DNA from: Microvelia longipes
Lineage: Eukaryota > Arthropoda > Insecta > Hemiptera > Veliidae
DNA length: 64,000 nt
Assembly: GCA_018340805.1 (NCBI GenBank)
Contig: JACMZG010001911.1
Span: forward strand, 37,433,217-37,497,216
Direction: 5' to 3'
The notes beneath the pieces are model-generated. The model did no database searches, was not told where the DNA came from, and saw only the letters and a list, made by a program, of their open reading frames with translations. Shown one piece after another: positions 11,005 through 20,900 of the stretch. The first letter of the stretch is position 1. Each line of letters begins with the position of its first letter. The position numbers and the translations under genes were made by a program.

Positions 11005-12481
11005 ACTATAATGTTTTATTATAGTTTTATGTAATAGTTACTTTATTACTCTATGGTTGTAGCTATTAACCAAACAAAATTAAACCATAAATAAAAAATT
11101 ACATACAGATAAAAAATTAACTAATTAACCCCACTTTTGAATAGTTATATCTATGAACTTATCTATATGATTACTTTTTTTGTAGCTAAATACTGTAACA
11201 AAAAAACAAAAATAGTAATAATTAGAGTTCGTCATGGACCACATCTTCTAGTTACAAGTTCACTTCCATTTATTACTGAAATAGGGAAACAAGAATGCAG
11301 TTTTAGAATTCTCTATGTTGGTGCTACTTTAGTTCACTGTTATAGAGCCATACAGGTATTTATGTGGTTTTATTGTAGACATTTAAATTCTTTTAAATAC
11401 AATTTATTAGAAATAGTTTTCTATTACTGAAATAGACTGTTAAGTTGTTTTTATTATAGATTAAAATATTACATAACCGTGCGCCTTGAAAGTTACAATA
11501 CTAGGCCTGGCATGGGAATACATATATATATATCACGATAACTTCTACAATATGTACAAATAATGATTATAAAAAAGTTAATGACTATCTTTGAATATAT
11601 TCATTAATAATTTATGAATAAACTAAAATTTTAAAAAAATCAAAGAAACATACATCAGCTGGATTTGTAATTATTATTTCTTGAAAAATTACAAAAATCG
11701 TATTTAGACAATTTTTAAAAATAGAAGGGAGGAGGTATTTAGAGATAAGCAGGGGGTCGGGGAAGTTAGTCAGAGGAATTATATTTCATTAATAAAATAA
11801 ATATATAAATAACAGAAGTTACACAAACAAAATATTAAGCTATATATTTATTATATGTATTTCACAAAAATATATAAATATGTATCACTATTAAAAAGTT
11901 TCTTTTTGTGGACTTATAAAAAAATATATAAATAAAAACAGATTAATTACACAAAAGTTATTTTTTAATATATAATAATAATTAAGCTTTCGACTAAAAA
12001 TTAGTCATCATCAGAGTTTAACAAATATAAAATAAAAATACAAATTTACAAACTACTTAGTTACTAACTAAGTAAGCATGTGTAATTATAATGCAATGCA
12101 TAATAATAATTATTATATTGATACCTCTGTATGACCAAGACCTAACCAAGTAATGAGAATAACTCCTGAGTCCAACACTGTTAACACACCACAGACCATG
12201 CATTTCTCTTTCTTTTTTGGTGAAATATATCTGAATGTTAAGTAATGTTTTGATCTGTATTTCAAATGTACTGTTTTGAGAATATCTTGTTTGGTCAAAT
12301 ATAATTCTTTTTATTTTTTTAGAATTATCAAAGAAACTGTCTGGTTAAATTATTGCCTCTGCTATCAAACGATTCAGAAATGAAAGAGTTAGAAGATTCT
12401 ATAATGAAAATTGATTGTGATATGAGCGGAAAGAAAAAAGTCGTTGAAGATGTAGGTCTTGATGATGAAATGCTGGAATAA
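1672..12481 (+). CDS. POP5: POP5, RNase P/MRP protein subunit (exons 2-4; first exon not in window)
   Basis: Small protein subunit of RNase P, which processes the 5' ends of pre-tRNAs, and of RNase MRP, which acts in pre-rRNA processing; it acts in the nucleus and nucleolus. Coding exons are 1672-1820, 11186-11355 and 12323-12481. Each is bounded by AG and GT, and the phases fit (1 base carried in, 1 base shared at the first junction, then phase 0). The joined protein starts YITAQIEFP, then has the family pattern of an alpha helix around VCASVAMLHGEFG. Next comes a beta core TKIVIIRV, then SLPFIT and LYVGATLVHCYRAIQ, and an acidic tail ending in DEMLE. Its 158 residues plus a short missing exon match the usual length of about 163. 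The 9.4 kb first intron holds a Penelope composite. I am sure of the family; only exon 1 is unseen. Confidence 0.95.
1821..2728 (+). other. POP5 intron, part left of the Penelope composite
   Basis: AT-rich intron DNA of about 0.9 kb. I see no coding signal, RNA gene or clear repeat in it. Confidence 0.6.
2729..2739. repeat. Left flanking direct repeat of the Penelope composite (putative TSD)
   Basis: 'ggattaaatta' here is repeated exactly at 8554-8564, immediately outside the other end of the inserted block. Confidence 0.6.
2791..2822 (-). ncRNA. Hammerhead-ribozyme-like motif, left Penelope copy
   Basis: On the - strand the order is CTGTAGA, a 4-bp stem with a TTAT loop (one G-T pair), GAAA, the self-pairing GCCGGC, and CTC at the expected cleavage position. 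It matches the right copy at 8438-8469 except for one stem-II base that keeps pairing. The catalytic box differs from CUGANGA at one position. Confidence 0.45.
3121..5467 (-). pseudogene. Penelope-like polyprotein (RT + GIY-YIG), left copy, frameshifted
   Basis: Read on the - strand, the protein runs in four pieces. 4973-5467 is the N-terminal region. 3682-4986 is the reverse transcriptase, 434 codons open. 3521-3730 and 3336-3524 are the linker, and 3121-3333 holds the endonuclease. RT motifs visible in the open piece include FDVVDLFTSIP, GLAMGNPLSC and the catalytic RYVDDVFVIW. The endonuclease piece has KYYLGQTGRK, the second half of a GIY-YIG motif. An extra C next to codons reading VIADP breaks the frame between the first two pieces, where the right copy reads straight through. 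More shifts follow near 3.7, 3.5 and 3.3 kb. In PLEs the RT and endonuclease act together in target-primed insertion. This copy has an intact RT core but no complete protein. Confidence 0.85.
5527..8059 (+). pseudogene. Penelope-like polyprotein (RT + GIY-YIG), right copy, frameshifted
   Basis: The first open part, 5527-7161 (544 codons), holds the N-terminal region and RT motifs up to FDVVDLFTSIP. An added T near 7151 breaks the frame just after VFNGV. Single-base losses near 7180 and 7307 spoil GLAMG and the YVDD block, where the DNA reads YVDDVL and then a stop. The last open part, 7361-8059, carries the linker and an intact GIY-YIG endonuclease core: GVYVIKC, CGKYYLGQTGRKF and TRFKEHLKG. 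It is thus complementary to the left copy, which keeps its YVDD block but has a broken endonuclease. The start at 5527 lies in the 191-bp spacer that separates the two arms. Confidence 0.85.
5534..8553 (+). mobile_element. Right Penelope-like copy
   Basis: It runs from the spacer between the arms to the terminal sequence 'ggtgttgttatt' and ends with a 24-bp piece (8530-8553) identical to 5531-5554. That is, the 3' end is followed by the first bases of another copy. This is the partial-tandem (pseudo-LTR) junction expected of PLEs. Confidence 0.8.
8438..8469 (+). ncRNA. Hammerhead-ribozyme-like motif, right Penelope copy
   Basis: Order of parts: CTGTAGA box (8438-8444); stem II GGCA/TGCC with loop TTAT (8446-8457); GAAA (8458-8461); minimal stem III GCC/GGC (8462-8467); and CTC ending at 8469. 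Flanking GCA/TGC and, further out, TTTA/TAAA can pair as stem I. PLEs are known to carry minimal hammerhead ribozymes near their ends. The box has U where the consensus CUGANGA has A, so activity is uncertain. Confidence 0.5.
8554..8564. repeat. Right flanking direct repeat of the Penelope composite (putative TSD)
   Basis: 'ggattaaatta', identical to 2729-2739. Confidence 0.6.
8714..8726 (+). promoter_or_regulatory. CTCF-like core (weak)
   Basis: 'tggtggcgctgcc' resembles the GGTGGCGC-type core of insect CTCF sites. It is a short match only, in a POP5 intron. Confidence 0.2.
8808..9391. repeat. Three tandem units of about 140 bp followed by an inverted unit
   Basis: Units start near 8808, 8953 and 9087. 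Each contains 'ggctggaaccggtctcaa', 'gaacaaggatctgcaattct' and 'cagaacgcacttta'. A fourth unit, 9243-9391, is the same sequence inverted, so 9120-9231 and 9245-9360 form a hairpin with a short loop. This looks like the subterminal part of a nonautonomous DNA element. Confidence 0.75.
10266..10280 (+). promoter_or_regulatory. Candidate CTCF/insulator site
   Basis: 'ccactagatggcagc' fits the animal CTCF consensus CCASYAGRKGGCRSY at every position. It sits in a locally GC-richer patch inside the AT-rich POP5 intron. Binding is inferred, not shown. Confidence 0.4.
10849..11007. repeat. (CA)n then (TA)n microsatellite
   Basis: About 70 bp of CA units pass directly into about 85 bp of TA units with a few slips. 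Confidence 0.95.
11186..11355 (+). CDS. POP5: POP5 coding exon 3
   Basis: The acceptor is 'ttttttgtag' and the donor is 'gtattt'. The first two bases complete a Thr codon. It encodes KYCNKKTKIVIIRV, SLPFITEI and LYVGATLVHCYRAIQ, the conserved core of the Rpp14/Pop5 fold. Confidence 0.93.
11356..12322 (+). other. Last POP5 intron
   Basis: AT-rich DNA of about 1 kb with no clear feature. 'aagctttcgactaaaaattagtcatcatca' near 11985 is a small imperfect palindrome of the kind seen at repeat ends. Confidence 0.5.
12323..12481 (+). CDS. POP5: POP5 last coding exon with stop
   Basis: The acceptor is 'ttttttttag'. It continues in phase 0 as NYQRNCLVKLLPLL and ends in an acidic tail (DDEMLE) with TAA at 12479-12481, as in other POP5 proteins. 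A candidate poly(A) signal ATTAAA lies at 12611-12616. Confidence 0.92.
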   Translation, partial: NYQRNCLVKLLPLLSNDSEMKELEDSIMKIDCDMSGKKKVVEDVGLDDEMLE

Positions 12482-12610
12482 TTACTCCTAGATTGCTATA
12501 AAGCTTAAAAAACTATGTGAGATGAAGGTCCTTCTTCTGTTCTCCTCTGGATTGTCACTTGCATTACACTACTGAGCCTTGTGTGATAGAGATGTACAAA
12601 AGACTTAAAA

Positions 12611-12616
12611 ATTAAA
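12611..12616 (+). terminator. Candidate POP5 poly(A) signal
   Basis: ATTAAA 130 bp after the stop codon. It is the best signal close to the stop. Confidence 0.35.
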
Positions 12617-14439
12617 GAGATTTATTGTTTAAAGAATGAATGAAATTTGCTTATAATATGTAAAATGTATCAGGCCTGTAGCCAAGTAGGAGCCAGATGG
12701 GGGGAGGGCACCGCACCCTAAACCCTAAACATTTAATAAAAAATACTTATTATGAACTACTTTCACTAACTTAAATTATGCTAAATTTAGTTTTTACATT
12801 TAAAAACAACACAGTACTATTGGATCTAGAAAAAAATACTACTTAAAAATAAATTCAAAAGAACAGAGTTGGGATAGATACGTGGAAGAAGTTAAAATTA
12901 ATTTTTAATGTACGATAAAATTTTGATTCATTTATAAACCATGAACCAATAAACAATTAAACCAAACATGAGTTTGGTAAAAATAAAACAAAAAGACGAT
13001 TAAATAACTAAGATTTTGTGTCATTAATTTAAAAGAACTTTTAAAATTTACTTTTATCACGAGACAACATTATTATTATAATTTATTTATTTAATAATTG
13101 TAAAAACAATGAGCAAGGATAAACCACATTTCTACTTAACATTTTTTCATTCGTTGCGAGAGTGTGACGTCATGAAATGTATTTTCAGAGCTTATTTACC
13201 ATTCTAATGTCAAGTTTGTTAACATTTTTACTTGCTAAACATGAAAAGGAAAAGGTACGGTTTTATAATCTCTGGCTTGGAAGTTCTCTTTATTATTAAC
13301 TTAATTTTTGTTCATGTTTAAATTTTGAATTAATGGAAATTAGTTCAAAATGTTATTATTTGTATTCAACCAAGTCACTTCCGTACCTCCTCGTTCCAGT
13401 GGATGAAGAAAGTGAAACATTATTATCTTCTATTCAATTATATCTTCTGAAAGACTTGTATCCTATAGAGCTTGTATCCTATGCATTTGAAATTAGCACG
13501 AGTTGGATAAAGTTCGTGCACACATAAGATGTCAATGTTCCTTACGGGACTTAACTTCATTTATGTTCAAATTCTGCTTACAAGAGGATTATGTCTAAAG
13601 ATTATCATATGTATAGTCTTAAACATCTTGACTATATCAACTTCACAAGTGCGAAGCTATCCCCACCTCAAGAAAATCAAGTTCATCGGGGGCGAAGACT
13701 TCAAGAACATCAGTCGCAACATTTAGATGATATTGTTTATTATAATAAAATTCAGTTGAACTAATTATTTTGTTTTATTCCTATCCCTGTATGACCAACA
13801 CCAAGTTTGTTATACAGGCACTTGGGCAACCCTTAATCTATTATTTTAGACTTACCTAAGCTTAAACCTTGTTTATTTCTATGCATACTGTAGCACATAA
13901 ATATGTGCCAAATAGTAACTTGGCACATATTTATTAATTCTTCATTATGAGCTGTCCGTTATAGTGTCAAAACGCAAATACAAGTTTAAAAATAAAACAA
14001 GAATACAAATTTTTTTAAAAAATTATAAAATAGTGTTTCTCAAGTTGGTTCTAAGTTTTCTGAATAGGGAGAGGCCTGAACCACATCTGTGGCTAGCATA
14101 GTTCTCAAACTATATGAATGGATGTGCACATTTTTTCCTAGCCCTCCTCTGTTTAAATAGCTGATCCAATTTCAATTAAACTTGGCACAAAGTCAAAATT
14201 TGATGTATGATTTTCAGTATAATTACACTTTTGTGGAACATAGTGGCTTTCTCTTAAACAGAAGGGTTTATTAAACAAGACTTTTTATTTATTAAAAATT
14301 TAATAATTAATTATCACAAAAACATAAAACATACTGTATCCTCATTATTCATCTGCATTTGGTCGAAGTAAGCAAAACCATCTTTTAATCTTACTTATCC
14401 AGATGCATCTTTTTTAAGGTAAAAATGTTTGAATTCTAT
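12617..14439. other. POP5-MBIP intergenic region
   Basis: A GC-rich patch at 12670-12730 ('ggggggagggcaccgcaccc') looks like repeat residue. A CRE-type palindrome TGACGTCA lies at 13165-13172. A short ATG-started stretch at 13241 ending in AG|gtacgg could be a first exon, and coding-like segments at 13333-13735 are discussed under findings. I see nothing firm. Confidence 0.35.
13165..13172. promoter_or_regulatory. CRE-like palindrome TGACGTCA
   Basis: A perfect CREB/ATF-type site between POP5 and MBIP. The surrounding sequence resembles bases 20-110, and TGACGTCA recurs within repeats at 52861, 62743, 62902 and 62971. It may therefore be repeat-borne rather than a promoter of MBIP. Confidence 0.25.
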
Positions 14440-15420
14440 TATCGCTTATAAAATTTAAATTTGCCCAATTTTTGAAAATTTTCTTCACTTCGAGGGCAGT
14501 TGATAAGAGAGTGAATGCACTTATAGAAAATTATCAGGTCAGATATTTTTCTACAGTGTGAGAGGTGTAAGCTGGAGGCAGAGTGCCTGTATAATCCATT
14601 AATTATACAGGCGCTCTAGAGGCAACTGAGAAGAAAAGAGTAATCTAAATGGTCTATTGGAATTTTTAGTTTAAAATTTATAAATCTTAAAAATTTATGT
14701 TGTACTTTTTTATTTGTTTCTGAATAAATCTGATGTTGAGGGTTCCAAACTGGTGAACAATATTCCAGATTAGGTTGAACCATGGATACTTAAAGATTTG
14801 TAAGGGTATCAATATTGTTGAAATTTTGAGTATTCCTAATTAAGAAATCTAGTGATCTCATGGCTTTGGCAGTGATTATAGATTTCTCCCAAATCTCGGA
14901 TACTCTCTACTCTATTCAAAGGATTATTGTTGATATTGTAGGGATAAGATATTGGTTTCTGGACTCTATAAAATGTGAAAGTAGCACATCTTTTAATATT
15001 TAGAGACAGTAGGTTAGTTATTCACCAGTCATAGAACCTCTCAAAAATTTGTTGAAGAATGCAAGCATCACAAATTGATTCAATTAATTTAAATATTTTA
15101 AAATCATCGTTAGATAAACATTCATTTATGAAAAGAAGGAAAAGGAAGAGGCCAAGATGTGTCCTGCTTTGAGGAACTCCAGAGGTAGCTATGAAAATGA
15201 AGGATTTAGCCTCTTTAAAGTTGACAAAAAGTTTGCATTGACACAGGTAACTGATTAACCAATTCATAAAATTACCAGCGAAGCCGAGACACCGGAGTTT
15301 ATATATTAAAAAGGGGATATTAATTTTGTTAAAGGCTTCTGAGAAAACTGTTGAAATAGGATCTACCTGGCAATTTGTATGGAAAACCAACTTCGTGAAA
15401 ACCCACTCAGGCAGTCTTAA
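14440..15420 (-). mobile_element. Decayed jockey/CR1-like LINE fragment
   Basis: On the - strand, 15022-15410 reads a reverse transcriptase block: FSEAFNKINIPFLIYKLR, then WLISYL, and SGVPQ followed by a degraded LGLFLFLLFINE. The downstream DNA down to about 14600 continues, with frameshifts and stops, into phrases like ESIRDLG, NLEYCSPVWNP and KVQHKFLRFIN. The same order is found in the better-kept copy at 61133-62700. It is a 5'-truncated non-LTR retrotransposon, long inactive. Confidence 0.8.
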
Positions 15421-15530
15421 AACACCTGAAACTGATAATTCCGGTGACATCCCGGTTTCGGATTTATTCGCCAACACAATACTTTTCCTATATACCTGCG
15501 GTATAAATGAGGAAAGGTAAAAAGGTAAGT
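15395..15530 (-). repeat. Dispersed repeat family 'cttttcctcatttatac', copy 1
   Basis: The reverse complement contains the family core (cttttcctcatttatac ... gaaaagtattgtgtt) and the following 'cgggatgtcaccgg'. Related copies lie at 25605-25720, 44640-44775, 48115-48215, 49535-49660 and 52648-52760. It abuts the truncated end of the LINE. Confidence 0.65.
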
Positions 15531-16079
15531 ATGGAGATATAAAGAGTCCCCTCCTTAATCTAAGAAATTTAAGCCAGAAAATAATATTTCAATAACCCTT
15601 AAAACCGAAGAATAAAATGCAGTAAGTATTTTTGGTAGTATTTAATTTTACAAAATAAAAAGAAAAAAAGGAAAAATTATTTATTTACATTTTTTTTAAG
15701 AATTGATGTATCAAATTCTTGTGCATACATTTTTTTTGTGTTAATACATTTTTTATTTATATGTCTAGAATGATTTGATGTAATCTTTAATACCTTGAAC
15801 AGGGCCCAGATGGATGATAAGTAGATAAATATAATTATTAACAAGGAAATCAAAAGCATATATTCATAAGTTACTATAAATGTAAGTTTATGTTATATTA
15901 TTTTTGTAAAGTTTCATAATAACTTAGTAATATTGTGGAATAGAATCTTCAAGTGAATTTACTAACGTATTTCGGGCTGTCAATAGTTAAATATGCTGTA
16001 AGAATCATGCGGAGGGTATTCAGTTGGATACACTAGAACAAGGGAGATGGAATCTAGATCGATCCCCCAATATATTGTT

Positions 16080-16862
16080 TGTACTAGAGTGATGTAGAAA
16101 TTCATAAAGTAGGGGTGGGGGCGCGGGTCACAGTGGTCTAACTCCCCCGGAATAAGCTGTTTTATATGGGCCTGCCTTAAGTTCACTCTTTCTCCACTAG
16201 AGGCAGGTCGGTTCACCTTGAACAGCATATATTAAATAATTATTTCTTCAATTCCAAGATTAAAATTATTTAAAAGGGTCTTAAACAATGTTAAAAATTG
16301 TATTAATTATTTTAAAGGTATACTTTTCATTAAATGTTATAAAAATATAAATGCTGTTTTAATTTTAACTAGACCTGATATCGTGATGATTTGTTGAAAT
16401 AAACAAACATGAAACAAGGCAATTATCAATTTAATTTATGTCTTCAATGTGTTTTTTTATTAGTTTTTTAATAGAAAAAATGCAAAACAGCAATTAGAAA
16501 AAATCCCGAGGGCAGAAATGTAACGTATTCAAATGTGGTCTTTCAAGAAGAACATAGAAAAGAAATGAGTCCTTAAAGACCTATATTTTTCAGTTCCTAA
16601 GGTAAGTGATTTACTTAATACAATTTTTTACTTTTTAGTTACCAAATTATATACATAGAAAATGTTTCGAAATGTATTGAATAAATAAAACTGATGACAA
16701 TAGTGATAACATCCGTACAAGGTGAAAACTAGTGCTCGGTGCCGTAGTTGATGCAACTAATCCCTGTTTTTAGGACCACCTCAAACTAGGGAGTTGGATC
16801 ACTATGCCCCCCCCCACTCCACCCCTACTGTATGAATTTCTACATCACTTTAGTTTGTACCT
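16080..16862. repeat. Widely spaced inverted repeat, arms of about 70 bp
   Basis: 16080-16148 and 16792-16862 are inverted copies. Shared phrases are 'gtgatgtagaaattcata' and 'gtaggggtgg', followed by a G-run and 'ccaactcc'. The spacing of about 640 bp suggests a nonautonomous DNA transposon with terminal inverted repeats. No transposase is visible between the arms. Confidence 0.5.
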
Positions 16863-17256
16863 TCAGATGCATCCAGTCTCAAATCTAATAACAAGACTCA
16901 AGAGGAAAAAATTAGCTTCTTCTCACTGGCACTGAGGATGACCTGTATATAGGTTGATAGCCGGTTTTGTCATCATTACATTGGTTAAAATTTATTTGTG
17001 GATAGACTTTTATTTACATCCTTAGTCTATTCTTTCACATAATTTGGTTATCATATAATTCCCTTGACCCACAACATATCTGACGCAAAATAGGACTATG
17101 CTTAAGGACTAGTGCTGACTGGCTGTGTCCAGGTGAACTAAAGCACACACTTAGACTTTGACGAATCCATATCGTCTTTAAGTGGAAAACGACAGAATTG
17201 GACCACATTCCCTACCCTCACCCCTTTTTTCTTACTTCCCTTATTTGCAATTTTAG

Positions 17257-17434
17257 AGACTCTACAGTGGAAAAGGTTGATTCTATTCTAATATATCACC
17301 AAATAATGAATCATATTAAAATGATTGAAGATTTATTGTCAGACAAATTATTTATGGAAGAATCGATGTCTTTCCATGACAGTTATCCAGCTTTGTATTC
17401 AGGTGAAATGGACATTCAAGATACTGATTGTGAA
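17257..17434 (+). CDS. MBIP: MBIP exon A
   Basis: The acceptor is 'gcaattttag' (17259 is an alternative start) and the donor is 'gtaagt' at 17435. It encodes DSTVEKVDSILIYHQIMNHI and an acidic end, DTDCE. It could instead be a first exon starting at ATG 17198, but the strong acceptor argues for an internal exon. Confidence 0.65.
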
Positions 17435-17948
17435 GTAAGTTACTTATATTCTGTTAGCTCATATTTAATCTGTAAGTACAAACAGGGTGATACATTTCAA
17501 CTGCATTCAGAAAATTGGTGTTTACCCCAGCTATCTAGGCCATTGTCAGTGCAGATGCGCAATTATTTGTCAAGGATTACTCACCCCTTTTTTATCTGAG
17601 CATTTGGTGCATTTACATTCACAGATCAGCAGTTAAGCCTGTTAAAACAGTTAAATGTTCTGGATTGGCTTCCAGTTATACCTGTGAACTAAGGTGGAAT
17701 ATATCTAAAATAAGGTGGAATAAATTTCTGGCTCTGTGGATTTCCATTGTTTATATTTAAAATGTTTATGCTGAGTTAAGCAATCCCACAAAACAGAAGA
17801 ACCTCAGCCATGTGAAGTGGTCTTCTAAGGTTTGTGGGCATTCTAAAACGATTGGGACCGGTTCCAGCTCAATCGGACTAACCTAAGTTGTGCAAAAGGT
17901 ACATACACACACACACACCACACATATTATATATATATATATATATAT

Positions 17949-17981
<33 letters not shown>

Positions 17982-20900
17982 TATATATATAATGTCTAGG
18001 TCCACGACCTCTACGATATCTGTTAGGGTCAGTAGTGTTAGAGTGTATGGATGTAGTATAGAAGAAAGACCCCTCCATCTTTATCCGCCCTCGTTTACCT
18101 ACTATCCTAGACAGACAGGACAAAAATTGCTCCCCCGGAACCAAGGCGAGCTAAAGAGGTACCTATTTATAATTATAATACATACATAATTAATTAATTA
18201 CTACTAAACACAACCAGTACTGATATGGGCTTTTTAGAACTGCATCATAACAAGACAATTGGGTTAACAATCCTACTCAAAGTCAGTATTTTGTCCCAGA
18301 GCTATTGTCAAGCATACATTGGTACTTCACGTATTTTTGTGTCAAACAGAAATGGGCAAAAACAAGAGTGTTTCTATGTATGTCAATCAAAAGAAAAAGT
18401 TACATGTGGTATCGGCCATATTTTTAAGGATATTATGTAGTTTTTGGAAATCATCCATGTTATTATTCTCTGCATGAATTTAAATTTTTGAAGTTGCTGT
18501 GTTTCACAAATCTGGTTATCCTACTGACGATTAAGAAAAAATAATTAGCTATTTCAACTTGCATTGGCCCACTCAGTGGGGTATACAAATTTTATCGCAA
18601 TAGCTTCATTAGTTGCTGAGTTGCTCAGAGTGATGCATTTGAAGTGTACCACACTGTATTATAAACTTTCCAATCTTCAATTCAAGACAATAATCAGAAC
18701 CTAATGACAAATAAACTTAAAGTCATCAGGAATGGAGAAGGCTAGAGTCTAAATAAGGGATTATTTCTATCTGGGTCTGGACCCTATATATGTATTTAAG
18801 TTGGTGATTCTTTCCTACTGGCAAACATTAGTTCCAAACATTTAATCTTTCTTTTATGTATGTAAGATTTCTATTTAATTTGTTGTAGGAATTCATTAAA
18901 GACAAAATAGAAATGATATTTCATAAGTCAAGAGATAGATGGTCTGGTCTTAAAAACTTATCATTTTGTTATGGGTTAGCATGCTTTTACTCATTTGTTT
19001 CAATTATTAATTACATGTGAATTACATATATTATAATCGTTGTTGATTTTCATTATATTTTATAATTATTTATGAATATCTAGAATAGATTCTGTGGAAA
19101 GGAAGTTGAAGTATTCTCTTGGAGTGAGCTCTCATAATCTATCATTCAGTGTTTATGTTTTGGATTTTATCAAAAGGTTTCTGCCAAAATTAGAAAGTGA
19201 GAATATTTTATTTATTTAACTTTTATATTTATTTTGAACCTTTAGTAATACAAAATGTAAAGATTAGATCATGTAAGTTCTTGGTAACTATACAATTGGT
19301 GGTATTTTTACCAGTTTTTTAGGAAAGTAAATTATGTAATAGTTCTATGAGCATTTAGTTAACAAAGGATGATGCATGTAAGCCTTATCAAAATGTATTG
19401 TTTATGCCTGAAAATTTGTTGGCCTAAAAATGTTTTATGAATTCCTAATTTTAATTTGAACTTGAGAATAAGACAAAGTTTATACAACGATATTCTATCT
19501 TGCCCAACATTGATTTCATAAACTGGCTTAAGACATTTTAGAAGGAAAAAAATTGTGTCCTTACCATATCGGATTCGCTATTCTCCTCTCACTACTTTGG
19601 ACATTACCAACTTTGCTTGTCCTCAGACAGTGAAAACACCTGTTTTATACCCAGTGACCACCCATCCTGGCAGTGACCTCAATCAAATAACCTTTGAACT
19701 GATCGAACTATTTTTCTGGGTTTTATGAATTTTTGCTGAGTCAAATACAGCCATCTATTCAGATCTAAAGTGCATATCAGCAAGAAGACTAAACTTTGGA
19801 AATCTTGTATACTTCCTGTGCTAATCTAAGCCTGCGAAACCTCTATCTAAAAAAAAACAATTTATAAAATAAGAATATGCCAAAGAAGCATGGAAAGAAA
19901 GATGATAGAGATCTCAAGAAAAGTAATGCATGGGTTTGAGCAGAAACAGGCTTAGAAGATATAGCAGCAACGATTATGAGAAAAATGTGGAACTGGACAG
20001 GTCACATACTTAAAGCAAAGGACCAAAGATGGAGCAAGACCTTGATGCAATGACACCGTATGTACAAAAAAAGAAAAGTAGGAAGGCCGCCATATAGTTG
20101 GGATCATCATATGTCAGTTTGCTGTGGAGGAAACACATGGCAAAGAATGAGAGAAATATATATAAGTGAATGGTTACAAAAAATAGAGTATCACAACAAA
20201 GCTTTTCCTCTACAAATTAAAATAATCTAGAATAAAGAATACAAAATAAATAAGTAAATAAAAATAATATTAATATACAAAAATAAAATTTAATTTAAAA
20301 TTAATTAATATTTTTAGAAAAGAAAATCATAATTTCATAATTAGAAGTAGAAAAATATTAATTTAGGAAAAAATATCTGATACCCTGCCTGACCTCAGGG
20401 AATCCAGATGGATGCCTGGGCAAATCTTGAATTGACAAGATGGCATAAAAAGGCTTACTTACTTATATTATTGCCTATTAATGATGTCTTTAAAAAATTA
20501 TTTTCTGATAAGCCCAACTGGACCTAAAGATTGATTTGTGTACCAAGTTTCTACTGTTTAGTAAAATAACTATTTACAGGTTCTGATGATTTAAAACTTC
20601 AAAGTGAAGATGAGACTGAGGAAGAGGACTTAGCCATAAAAACCAATAAACACAAGGTGCCTGCGGAGTTAGTTCAAATTAATGCAGATTCTAAAACTGT
20701 AAGTATTTGCAAAAAGAGATCTTTTGTTTTTATAATAAATCATGTCATTAATAGAGTCAAAGAACTTTTAAATTAATTAAAAAATGTATTGATAGTACTA
20801 AGCTACAAGAAGATAACTTAGAATATATATAATACCTGTAAATTCCAGGAGTATCTATTGTTTGGAACCAGAACCGGTTTCATTTATTGTTTGAAGAAAC

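Larger units (their letters stand above)
9392..11185 (+). other. POP5 intron, right part
   Basis: AT-rich, no coding signal. It contains a CTCF-consensus match at 10266-10280 and a CA/TA microsatellite at 10849-11007. A short open frame at 10444-10644 has no recognisable motif. Confidence 0.5.

Noticed and set aside
17890..18189. Overlapping frames on both strands (17890-18189 +, 17878-18144 -)
   Set aside because: Translations are mostly Tyr/Ile and His/Thr runs from the CA/TA microsatellite.
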